Notes: a model not told the origin generated them from the letters alone. A stretch of 15,273 nucleotides of DNA from an uncultured Bacilli bacterium (GCA_947629075.1 CANRCI010000024.1:1-15273), one strand, 5' to 3'; positions 9,427 to 14,918 are shown, numbered from the stretch's first letter. A program made the numbers and translations.

Positions 9427-10675
9427 AGGAGTAGCACTTGATTTAGGATTTTTTCAAATATATTGGTATTCGATTATGCTTTGTATTGCGATGTTGGTCG
9501 GAGTTACCGTTATCTTTGGAGAAGTCAGAAGAACAGGTCGCAATGAAGACTTTTTTACAAATTTGATATTTAACACTTTGATAGTGGGTATAATTGGGGC
9601 AAGACTTTATTTCTGCTTGTTCCATTTTGATTATTATAGTAAAAATTTACTTGAAATTTTGGAAGTTTGGAATGGTGGATTAGCTATTCATGGTGGTCTT
9701 CTTTTCGGGGGACTCTATGCTTTTTTGTATTGTAGGATGCACAAAGAAGAGCTTTTAGGAACACTCGATGTCTGTGTCAATGGATTAATTATTGCTCAGG
9801 CGATTGGGCGTTGGGGAAACTTTTTCAATCATGAAGCTTATGGTATGGCGGTCAGTCGTTCGACGTTAAAAGGAATGTTTCTTCCGGACTTCATAGTTGA
9901 TGGAATGTATATCAATGGACTATACCGCATGCCAACCTTTCTTTTAGAGAGCATTTGGAATCTGATCGGTTATGGTATAATTTCCGTTCTCCGTCGCGGT
10001 AAGTATTTAAAGACTGGTTATCTTTTATCGTTTTATATGGTGTGGTATTCAGCTGGAAGATTGGTTATCGAGGGAATGCGTACTGATAGTTTGATGTTAG
10101 GACCTATAAGGATGGCCCAACTAGTATCGGTTGTTCTAATCATATTTGGTATAATGCTATTCATGAAGCGAAGAATTGGTTCTCGTCTTGACAATTTGTA
10201 CAATTCAAATGTTCCCGATATCAAGGTTACGAAAAAAGATGCCAGTAGTGCACCGGTCGTTCCTCCTAAAAGACAGAGTGATCCTCGTTTTGCGAATGGT
10301 AATGCCAGTGCTAGCAGTTTCATGTCAGCACCAGTTAAAGCTACTAAAAGACCTACTAATAGTTTGAGTGATCAACTAAACAGTGTTCCAATTGTCGATT
10401 CTAATAACCAAGGTGGAGTAAATAACAATCCTCGTCCAACGACGCAGTTTAATCCTCTTCCTACGATTAACTCTGGTACCGCTTCTCCTAGTAATCCCCC
10501 AGTTGTAAATCCAGCCATGGTGGGATTAGGTAATAATAATCAGATGAATTCTAATAATGTTAATCAGGTACCTATGAATTATGGGGTTAATCAAAACATG
10601 AATCAGAACAATAATCAAAATGTTAATCCTAATCCCAATCAGATGAACAATCAGAATCCTAATAATTATCAGTAA
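9419..10675 (+). CDS. lgt: Prolipoprotein diacylglyceryl transferase with long disordered C-terminal tail
   Basis: Lgt moves a diacylglyceryl group from phosphatidylglycerol to the lipobox cysteine of prolipoproteins, the first step of lipoprotein maturation in the cytoplasmic membrane. The membrane core spans about residues 10-250. It has the conserved HGG at 91-93, the signature GRWGNFFNHE at 130-139, and the GR(x3)E(x2)RTD block with R214, E218 and R221. The start is TTG at 9419, inside the end of the preceding gene and preceded by AGAGGGTG; the next residues (VALDLGFFQIYWYS) align with usual Lgt N-termini. At 418 residues it is about 130-150 longer than typical Lgt. The excess is all C-terminal: after the last helix and RRIGSR there is a hydrophilic Ser/Pro/Thr stretch, then an Asn/Gln-rich end (about 363-418). 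The tail should face the cytoplasm if topology is as in E. coli Lgt. No terminator follows. Confidence 0.95.
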   Translation: MNRGVALDLGFFQIYWYSIMLCIAMLVGVTVIFGEVRRTGRNEDFFTNLIFNTLIVGIIGARLYFCLFHFDYYSKNLLEILEVWNGGLAIHGGLLFGGLYAFLYCRMHKEELLGTLDVCVNGLIIAQAIGRWGNFFNHEAYGMAVSRSTLKGMFLPDFIVDGMYINGLYRMPTFLLESIWNLIGYGIISVLRRGKYLKTGYLLSFYMVWYSAGRLVIEGMRTDSLMLGPIRMAQLVSVVLIIFGIMLFMKRRIGSRLDNLYNSNVPDIKVTKKDASSAPVVPPKRQSDPRFANGNASASSFMSAPVKATKRPTNSLSDQLNSVPIVDSNNQGGVNNNPRPTTQFNPLPTINSGTASPSNPPVVNPAMVGLGNNNQMNSNNVNQVPMNYGVNQNMNQNNNQNVNPNPNQMNNQNPNNYQ

Positions 10676-10688
10676 TACTAATAAATAA

Positions 10689-10717
10689 TTGACATATAAA
10701 TGCTTTTGTGTTATTTT
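10689..10717 (+). promoter_or_regulatory. Promoter of secE-nusG
   Basis: Perfect -35 TTGACA (10689-10694), 17-bp spacer, -10 TATTTT (10712-10717) preceded by TG at 10709-10710 (extended -10 TGTTATTTT). Predicted start near 10724. A very short 4-bp hairpin with a T-rich follow-on (10725-10740) would be at the extreme 5' end of the transcript; I do not call it a terminator. Confidence 0.75.
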
Positions 10718-10768
10718 ATAGGTGACACGAAGGTGTTTTTATTTTGGTAAAATTTATAAAGGTAGGTT

Positions 10769-11041
10769 ATGTTTATGAAAGAACAGACTAAAAAGCAAAA
10801 TAATAAGAAAGAAAAAGTGGAAAAAGTAAAAAAGGTCAATCGTAGAAAGAAAAAAGAAAAAAAGAAAAATAATCCTAAATTCTTTAAGGGAGTTAGAACT
10901 GAGATGGCTAATGTTACATGGCCTTCTAAAAAGAATATGATTAAGTATTCACTTGCAACTATCGAGTTTATCATTTTCTTTGCAATATACTTCTTTTTAA
11001 TCACTACAATATTTGCGTATATCAGAACAGTTTTAGTGTAG
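10769..11041 (+). CDS. secE: Preprotein translocase subunit SecE
   Basis: The small essential clamp subunit of the SecYEG protein-conducting channel. The protein is 90 residues, with one C-terminal membrane helix at about 62-86 and the conserved amphipathic segment just before it (FFKGVRTEM...WPSKK at about 39-56). The first 38 residues are an extremely Lys-rich extension, longer than in the minimal one-helix SecE of Bacillus. The start is uncertain by two codons: ATG 10769 and ATG 10775 both have a GG-containing match in AAAGGTAGG (10758-10766). It is followed 9 nt later by nusG, the usual pairing. No rpmG is found upstream, unlike Bacillus. Confidence 0.93.
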   Translation: MFMKEQTKKQNNKKEKVEKVKKVNRRKKKEKKKNNPKFFKGVRTEMANVTWPSKKNMIKYSLATIEFIIFFAIYFFLITTIFAYIRTVLV

Positions 11042-11050
11042 GAGGAAATT

Positions 11051-11593
11051 ATGGAGAAACAATGGTATGTAGTTAATACTTATTCTGGACATGAGAATAA
11101 AGTAAAAGAAAAATTAGAAATGCGTGCTGAATCTATGGATATGAAAGATTATATCTTTAGAGTAATCGTTCCTGAACAAAAGGAAATAGAAGTAGATAAG
11201 AATGGCGTTAAGAAAGAAAAAGTAAAAAAATTATTTCCTGGTTACATTTTAGTTGAAATGGTAATGAGTGATGAAGCTTGGTTCGTCGTTCGTAATACTC
11301 CTGGGGTTACTGGATTTATCGGATCTAGTGGTAAAGGAGCTAAACCGACACCGCTTCAACCATACGAAGTAGATAACGTCCTACGCAATATGGGAATTAG
11401 TAGATTTGATAACGATACTAAGTTAGAAGTAGGAGCTAAAGTAAAAATTGTTTCTGGTCCATTTGCTGGAATGTTTGGTGTTGTCGATAGTGTCGATATG
11501 CCAAACCAAAAACTAGTTTTAAATGTCGATTTGTTTGGACAAGAAACTTCAGTTGAAGCTGATCTTTCGCAGATTGAACTTACTAATGAGTAG
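11051..11593 (+). CDS. nusG: Transcription termination/antitermination factor NusG
   Basis: NusG binds RNA polymerase and modulates elongation, pausing and termination. The 180-residue protein has an N-terminal NGN domain (about 4-112, with WYVVNTYSGHE and LFPGYILVEM...W..VRNTPGVTGFIG) and a C-terminal KOW domain (about 127-177, GAKVKIVSGPFAGMFG). The ribosome binding site AGGAGG is 6 nt before the ATG. It is co-transcribed with secE. No terminator is seen after it, so read-through into rplK is possible although rplK has its own promoter. Confidence 0.98.
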   Translation: MEKQWYVVNTYSGHENKVKEKLEMRAESMDMKDYIFRVIVPEQKEIEVDKNGVKKEKVKKLFPGYILVEMVMSDEAWFVVRNTPGVTGFIGSSGKGAKPTPLQPYEVDNVLRNMGISRFDNDTKLEVGAKVKIVSGPFAGMFGVVDSVDMPNQKLVLNVDLFGQETSVEADLSQIELTNE

Positions 11594-11653
11594 TATTTTA
11601 TAAAAATAGATAATAAAATATATAGTGTTAACTAGTAATTTTTAGGTTTTTAC

Positions 11654-11682
11654 TTGATTTTTAAGCTTAAAAATGTTAATAT
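11654..11682 (+). promoter_or_regulatory. Promoter of rplK-rplA, extended -10 type
   Basis: -35 TTGATT (11654-11659), 17-bp spacer, -10 TAATAT (11677-11682), with TG at 11674-11675 giving TGTTAATAT. Predicted start near 11689. An 18-bp palindrome covers the end of the -35 and most of the spacer. Confidence 0.6.
11657..11674. repeat. Perfect 18-bp palindrome in the rplK promoter spacer
   Basis: ATTTTTAAGCTTAAAAAT is identical to its reverse complement, with no loop and no trailing T-run, so it is not a terminator. It lies between the -35 and -10 and could be an operator for a dimeric protein or simply AT-rich promoter DNA. Confidence 0.55.
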
Positions 11683-11689
11683 TGAAACG

Positions 11690-11747
11690 CTATGTATTTA
11701 TTATATAGATTAAGTGGGAAGCGCGGATCTTGGCTATTAGGACCACT
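11690..11747 (+). promoter_or_regulatory. rplK leader RNA: 5' hairpin and candidate L1-binding site
   Basis: Right after the predicted start, CTATGTA (11690-11696) pairs with TATATAG (11702-11708) around a 5-nt loop. Downstream, AGTGG (11713-11717) pairs with CCACT (11743-11747), enclosing GA on the 5' side, a 3-bp AGC/GCT inner helix and an ATTAGGA 3' internal loop. The GTGG-GA-...-CCAC frame matches that of the 23S rRNA L1-stalk helix and of the better site before rplA. The inner helix is short, so this is the weaker candidate. It ends about 21 nt before the rplK Shine-Dalgarno. Confidence 0.45.
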
Positions 11748-11782
11748 CGCGAAAACTTTTAAAATTATAGGAGGTGTTTTTC

Positions 11783-12208
11783 GTGGCTAAAGAAGTTGTT
11801 AATAAAATTAAATTACAAATTCCAGCAGGAAAAGCTACACCTGCTCCACCAGTAGGTACAGTTTTAGGGCCAGCCGGAATTAATCTACAAGATTTTTGTA
11901 CAAAATATAATGATGCAACTAAAGATAAGATGGGAGATATTTTACCAGTTGAAATTTCTATTTATGAAGACAGAAGTTTTGACTTTGTAATTAAAACTCC
12001 ACCAACAGCATTTTTATTAAAGAAGTATGCTAAAATCAATAAAGGTTCTGCTACTGGTAAGAATGGTGTTGTTGCAACTTTAACAAAAGATCAAATCAGA
12101 GAGATTGCTGAAATCAAATTACCAGATTTAAATGCATACTCTGTCGAAGAAGCTATGAAGATTGTTGAAGGTACCGCTTTAAATATGGGTATCGATGTTA
12201 AAGAATAG
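11783..12208 (+). CDS. rplK: 50S ribosomal protein L11
   Basis: L11 binds the GTPase-associated centre of 23S rRNA and supports factor binding and the stringent response. The protein is 141 residues from GTG 11783. That start gives the usual MAKEVV N-terminus and places AGGAGGTG (11769-11776) 6 nt upstream; a GTG at 11774 lies inside that Shine-Dalgarno and is rejected. The N-terminal domain carries the proline-rich PAGKATPAPPVGTVLGPAGIN stretch in two conserved pieces, and the C-terminal RNA-binding domain has the YAKINKGS segment. The gene is followed by the rplA leader with no terminator, so the two are probably one transcript. Confidence 0.98.
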   Translation: MAKEVVNKIKLQIPAGKATPAPPVGTVLGPAGINLQDFCTKYNDATKDKMGDILPVEISIYEDRSFDFVIKTPPTAFLLKKYAKINKGSATGKNGVVATLTKDQIREIAEIKLPDLNAYSVEEAMKIVEGTALNMGIDVKE

Positions 12209-12243
12209 TCATAGTTGGACAATTGAAAATAAAATAATTATTT

Positions 12244-12303
12244 CATATAGGTTAATACCTATGTGGGAGGATACCAATCCGCAGATAATACCACATAAGG
12301 AGG
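12244..12303 (+). promoter_or_regulatory. L1-binding mRNA site (23S rRNA mimic) overlapping the rplA Shine-Dalgarno, with competing hairpin
   Basis: TATGTGG (12260-12266) pairs perfectly with CCACATA (12291-12297). Inside are GA on the 5' side, a GGAT/ATCC helix (12269-12272 with 12277-12280) and a 10-nt 3' loop. The E. coli 23S L1-stalk helix, as I recall it, has the same frame: GUGG-GA-GGCU...AGCC-G...AUA-CCAC. The 3' arm touches the Shine-Dalgarno AAGGAGG (12297-12303), so L1 binding should block rplA initiation. A second hairpin, CATATAGGT (12244-12252) with ACCTATGTG (12257-12265), one G-U pair, uses the same TATGTG strand and excludes the L1 site. Confidence 0.72.
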
Positions 12304-12310
12304 AATTAGA

Positions 12311-13009
12311 ATGAAAAAGAGATCTAAGAAATATCTAGAAGCTCTAAACAAGCTAGAAAAAGGTAAAGCATATACTAAAGAAGAAGCTGTTAAACTAGTT
12401 AAAGAAACTTCAGTTAGTAAATTTACTGGTTCAGTTGAAATAGCTGTTAAGTTAAATCTAGATACTAAAAAAGCTGATCAACAATTAAGAGGTGCAATCG
12501 TACTTCCTAGTGGAACTGGAAAAGATAAAAAAGTTCTAGTTATTGCTAAGGGAGACAATGCTAATAAGGCTCGTGAAGCTGGAGCTGACTATGTTGGTGA
12601 TACTGACATGTTAGAGAAAATCGAAAAAGAAAATTGGTTCGGTTTCGATGTAATTATTGCAACTCCAGATATGATGCCACTTCTTGGTAAGTTAGGTAAG
12701 GTATTAGGACCTAAAGGATTAATGCCAAACCCTAAGACAGGAACAGTTACACCTGATGTTGAAAAAGCTGTTCGTGAGGTAAAAGCTGGACGTGTTGAAT
12801 ATCGTACTGATTCATTCGGTAATATTCATGCAGTTATTGGTAATACTTCATTTACTGAAGAACAATTACTTAATAACTTAGATGCGTTTATGTCTAATAT
12901 CATAAGAATTAAACCAGCAACTGTAAAAGGTGATTACATCACTAATATTACAATTGCAGCTACTATGGGTCCTGGAATTAAAATTCAAGTAAATTCTTTT
13001 GACAAATAG
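12311..13009 (+). CDS. rplA: 50S ribosomal protein L1
   Basis: L1 binds the mobile L1 stalk of 23S rRNA, helps release deacylated tRNA, and is a translational repressor of its own mRNA in many bacteria. The protein is 232 residues, normal length. Two-domain architecture is visible: domain II contains the GPKGLMPNPKTGTV signature (about 136-149), and the RNA-binding domain I includes the N-terminal KKY.EALNKLE.GK segment and the C-terminal TMGPGIKI. AAGGAGG is 7 nt before the ATG and borders the L1-site helix, which fits autoregulation. Its final codons contain the -35 box of the rplJ promoter. Confidence 0.98.
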   Translation: MKKRSKKYLEALNKLEKGKAYTKEEAVKLVKETSVSKFTGSVEIAVKLNLDTKKADQQLRGAIVLPSGTGKDKKVLVIAKGDNANKAREAGADYVGDTDMLEKIEKENWFGFDVIIATPDMMPLLGKLGKVLGPKGLMPNPKTGTVTPDVEKAVREVKAGRVEYRTDSFGNIHAVIGNTSFTEEQLLNNLDAFMSNIIRIKPATVKGDYITNITIAATMGPGIKIQVNSFDK

Positions 13010-13027
13010 TAAATAATAATATATAAT
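12999..13027 (+). promoter_or_regulatory. Consensus housekeeping-sigma promoter of rplJ-rplL, -35 inside rplA
   Basis: TTGACA (12999-13004), exactly 17 bp, then TATAAT (13022-13027): both hexamers match the consensus fully. The -35 overlaps the Phe-Asp-Lys codons just before the rplA stop. Predicted start near 13034, about 7 nt before the L10 leader. Confidence 0.9.
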
Positions 13028-13040
13028 ACAAATTGATTTG

Positions 13041-13136
13041 AGTGCCATAGACAGTAGGTATAAAAGTAAATCCTACCGAGGACTTAACTTTATAATAAGT
13101 ATTGGGTCTTTGTGTCTTGGACATAGAGACCTTTTT
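13041..13136 (+). ncRNA. Ribosomal protein L10 leader RNA
   Basis: The leader contains the conserved blocks AGTGCC-ATAGACA-GTAGG (13041-13058) and CCTACCGAGGACT (13072-13084). GTAGG pairs with CCTAC. AGT/CC pairs with GGACT across a one-base bulge, with AGACA facing CGA, the usual kinked L10-binding architecture. The base of that domain (GGACTT, 13080-13085) can instead join an antiterminator: ACTTA (13082-13086) with TAAGT (13096-13100), extended by AGG (13079-13081) with CTT (13108-13110). That takes bases from the downstream terminator. The layout fits the known Bacillus rplJL mechanism, in which L10(L12)4 binding stabilises the anti-antiterminator and causes termination. GCCATA (13044-13049) is also complementary to TATGGC (13136-13141), a possible closing helix. 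Confidence 0.9.
13105..13136 (+). terminator. Attenuator terminator in the L10 leader
   Basis: A 12-bp stem with two G-U pairs: 13105-13116 (GGTCTTTGTGTC) with 13120-13131 (GACATAGAGACC), loop TTG, followed by TTTTT at 13132-13136. It lies 28 nt before rplJ and is mutually exclusive with the antiterminator. Confidence 0.88.
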
Positions 13137-13164
13137 ATGGCCTTAAAATAGAGGAGGTGTTACA

Positions 13165-13659
13165 GTGGCAAATGCAAAAATTCTAGCAGCAAAACAAGAA
13201 GTAATTGACGAGATTAAAAAACATGTTGAAGAAAGTTCAAGTATCGTGTTATTTGATTATCGTGGAATTACTGATGAAGAAGCAAAAAAACTTAGAAGAC
13301 AACTTAGAGATAGCGATGCAGATTACAAAGTTTATAAGAACACATTGATGGCTAGAGCTTTTTCTGATTTAAATATCGATTTAGGTGATGCTTTAAATGG
13401 ACCAAGCGCTTTGGCGTTTAGTACTGATCAGATTGCCCCAATCAAAGTATTATCAGAATTTGCTAAAACAAACGAAGCATTAGTATTGAAAGTAGGAGTA
13501 GTAGATGGTGAGGTTTCTGATAAAGAGAAACTTGCTAAACTTGCAACGATACCATCAAGAGATGGACTTCTTACAATGCTTGCTGGTGGTATGATGGGAA
13601 TAGCAAGAGATTTGTCAATTTGCTTAGACCTATATGCCCAACAAAAAGAAGAAAATTAA
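13165..13659 (+). CDS. rplJ: 50S ribosomal protein L10
   Basis: L10 anchors the L7/L12 dimers to the 23S rRNA stalk base and, as L10(L12)4, represses its own leader. The protein is 164 residues. It starts at GTG 13165, with GAGGAGGTG 5 nt upstream. The N-terminal RNA-binding domain (about 1-130) shows LFDYRGITDEEAKKLRRQLR and YKVYKNTL; the C-terminal alpha-helix (about 138-164) is the L7/L12 docking site. It lies 30 nt before rplL. Expression should be set by the leader attenuator. Confidence 0.97.
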   Translation: MANAKILAAKQEVIDEIKKHVEESSSIVLFDYRGITDEEAKKLRRQLRDSDADYKVYKNTLMARAFSDLNIDLGDALNGPSALAFSTDQIAPIKVLSEFAKTNEALVLKVGVVDGEVSDKEKLAKLATIPSRDGLLTMLAGGMMGIARDLSICLDLYAQQKEEN

Positions 13660-13689
13660 TAAATATAATTTAATAGGAGGAATTTAAAA

Positions 13690-14064
13690 ATGGCTAAAAT
13701 TACAAAAGACGATTTTATCGCAAGTTTAAAAGAAATGACACTTTTAGAAATTAAAGAATTAGTAGATGCAATGAAAGAGGAATTTGGAGTAGATCCAAGT
13801 GCTGTAGCAGTTGCTGCACCTGCTCAAGGTGGAGATGCTAGTGGAAGCGATACACCAAGTGTTGTATCAGTTAACCTAGTTAATGCTGGACCTGCTAAGA
13901 TTAATGTAATCAAAATCATTAAAGAGATTACTGGTCTAGGATTAAAAGAATCTAAGGATATAGCTGACAATGGTGGAGCTGTTAAAGAAGGAATTGCACC
14001 TGCAGAAGCTGATGAAATCAAAGCTAAGCTTGAAGAAGCTGGAGCAGAAGTTGAAGTTAAATAA
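13690..14064 (+). CDS. rplL: 50S ribosomal protein L7/L12
   Basis: The flexible stalk protein that recruits translation GTPases. The protein is 124 residues, with an N-terminal dimerisation domain (about 1-37), an Ala/Gly/Ser-rich hinge (about 38-56) and the compact C-terminal domain with INVIKIIKEITGLGLKESK and GAEVEVK. The ribosome binding site AGGAGG is at 13675-13680, 9 nt before the ATG. A strong terminator follows. Confidence 0.98.
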   Translation: MAKITKDDFIASLKEMTLLEIKELVDAMKEEFGVDPSAVAVAAPAQGGDASGSDTPSVVSVNLVNAGPAKINVIKIIKEITGLGLKESKDIADNGGAVKEGIAPAEADEIKAKLEEAGAEVEVK

Positions 14065-14081
14065 TTGTACTGTAATACTTT

Positions 14082-14107
14082 AGAACTACTTAGGTAGTTC
14101 TTTTTTT
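14082..14107 (+). terminator. Rho-independent terminator after rplL
   Basis: AGAACTAC (14082-14089) pairs with GTAGTTCT (14094-14101) around TTAG, followed by a T-run to 14107. It separates rplJL from the methyltransferase-rpoB unit. Confidence 0.88.
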
Positions 14108-14129
14108 AAAAATTTTATTTAAAAAGTAT

Positions 14130-14158
14130 TTGAAATCGTTAGAAATTGGGTGTATTAT
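14130..14158 (+). promoter_or_regulatory. Promoter upstream of the methyltransferase-rpoB unit
   Basis: -35 TTGAAA (14130-14135), 17-bp spacer, -10 TATTAT (14153-14158), each five of six to consensus. The predicted start is near 14165, only about 10 nt before the next terminator-like hairpin. Confidence 0.68.
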
Positions 14159-14169
14159 ATAGATACGAG

Positions 14170-14200
14170 AAAGGAGTTAACTATTAAATTTAAAAAGTAG
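14170..14200 (+). other. Possible five-codon leader ORF with an ATT start inside the attenuator
   Basis: AAAGGAG (14170-14176) is a good Shine-Dalgarno. Six bases later ATT-AAA-TTT-AAA-AAG-TAG (14183-14200) would encode M-K-F-K-K. There is no ATG, GTG or TTG at that spacing, and ATT is a rare start codon best known from infC. The stop codon is the first three bases of the terminator 3' arm. It may be chance; marked for checking only. Confidence 0.2.
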
Positions 14201-14212
14201 TTAACTTTTTTT
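14175..14212 (+). terminator. Terminator-like attenuator in the methyltransferase leader, with competing antiterminator
   Basis: AGTTAACTA (14175-14183) pairs perfectly with TAGTTAACT (14198-14206) around a 14-nt loop, with a run of seven T from 14206 to 14212. A rival helix AAAGTA (14194-14199) with TACTTT (14212-14217) uses the start of the 3' arm and would undo it. With a promoter just upstream, this is the layout of a conditional attenuator. The stem is AT-rich, so intrinsic termination may be only partial. Confidence 0.55.
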
Positions 14213-14235
14213 ACTTTGAAAAAGGAAATGGTTTA

Positions 14236-14823
14236 ATGAGTCATTATTTTACTAATACCGATTTAAAAAGTGAAATTAAAAAATATGATGTAGTAGTTAG
14301 GGATAAGAGATTTTCTTTTTATACGGATAATGGGGTCTTTTCTAAAAATAAATTGGATTACGGAACTAAGTTTCTTCTCGAGACTATTCCAATTACTGAG
14401 ATAAGTGGCGATGTTTTGGATGTTGGATGTGGATATGGAGTTATTCCAATCGTCTTATCGAAGTTTACTGATTGCTCTTTTGATGGAGTCGATGTCAATG
14501 AACGAGCAATTGGTCTAGCTTTAAGAAATCGCGATTTAAACAACTGTGAAAACATCAATTATTTTATTAGCAATTGTTATGATAATGTCGATAAAAAGTA
14601 TGATGTGATAATTACTAATCCTCCTATTAGAGCTGGTAAAAAAATAGTTTATGACATAGTTATGAATGCTAGAGATCATATGCGTACTAATGGAGTTTTA
14701 TACATAGTTGTTCGTAAGGAACAAGGAGCTAAATCGATGCTTCGCGATTTGGAAAAATATTATGAAGTTGACGTAATTGGTCGAAGTAAAGGTTTTTTTG
14801 TAATAAAGTGTGTTTTTCGTTGA
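14236..14823 (+). CDS. Class I SAM-dependent methyltransferase, YbxB/RsmC-like
   Basis: A 195-residue protein. The SAM-binding motif I is VLDVGCGYGVIP (about 60-71), the acidic ribose-binding position lies in GVDVNERAIGLALRN (about 84-98), and the NPPIRAGK catalytic/base-flipping motif (128-135) is that of RsmC/RlmG-type N2-guanine or related RNA methyltransferases. In Bacillus the homologue ybxB sits at this place between rplL and rpoB, which supports an rRNA-directed role, but the target base is not known to me. The start is ATG 14236 with AAGGA at 14222-14226. An ATG at 14228 makes only Met-Val before a TAA that overlaps the real start. It ends in TGA, the only gene here to do so, evidence for standard code. 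Confidence 0.9.
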   Translation: MSHYFTNTDLKSEIKKYDVVVRDKRFSFYTDNGVFSKNKLDYGTKFLLETIPITEISGDVLDVGCGYGVIPIVLSKFTDCSFDGVDVNERAIGLALRNRDLNNCENINYFISNCYDNVDKKYDVIITNPPIRAGKKIVYDIVMNARDHMRTNGVLYIVVRKEQGAKSMLRDLEKYYEVDVIGRSKGFFVIKCVFR

Positions 14824-14881
14824 CTTCTTGTAAGAATTATGGTAATAATATAAATTGGCAACGTATTATTTTTGATAAAAT
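14820..14881 (+). promoter_or_regulatory. Candidate rpoB promoters
   Basis: Two candidates. First: TTGACT (14820-14825) overlapping the methyltransferase stop, 17-bp spacer, TAATAA (14843-14848) with an upstream TG. Second: TTGGCA (14855-14860), 15-bp spacer, TAAAAT (14876-14881) with TG at 14873-14874. The second has the better -10 but short spacing. Neither is decisive, and read-through from 14158 may suffice. Confidence 0.4.
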
Positions 14882-14918
14882 ATGTTCTTTAAAAATTAAT
14901 GTATAGGGGTGAAATTTA

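Noticed and set aside
10725..10745. ACAC-GAAG-GTGT hairpin followed by T-rich sequence as a terminator of lgt
   Set aside because: Only 4 bp, and it lies downstream of the secE promoter start; at most a 5'-end stem-loop.
10676..10768. rpmG (L33), expected before secE by analogy with Bacillus
   Set aside because: The gap is only 93 bp and holds no L33-like frame.
10711..11004. 97-codon Phe-rich - strand frame
   Set aside because: It is the complement of the Lys-rich SecE N-terminus, which makes poly-Phe on the other strand.
11594..11625. TATTTTAT...ATAAAATA inverted repeat after nusG as a terminator
   Set aside because: The stem is all A-T and no T-run follows.
12223..12251. Separate rplA promoter (TTGAAA-N17-TATAGG)
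   Set aside because: The -10 is poor and overlaps the leader hairpin; co-transcription with rplK explains expression.
14819..14855. UGA read as Trp (Mycoplasma-type code) at the end of the methyltransferase
   Set aside because: Read-through adds only a few unconserved codons, and all conserved Trp positions here use TGG.
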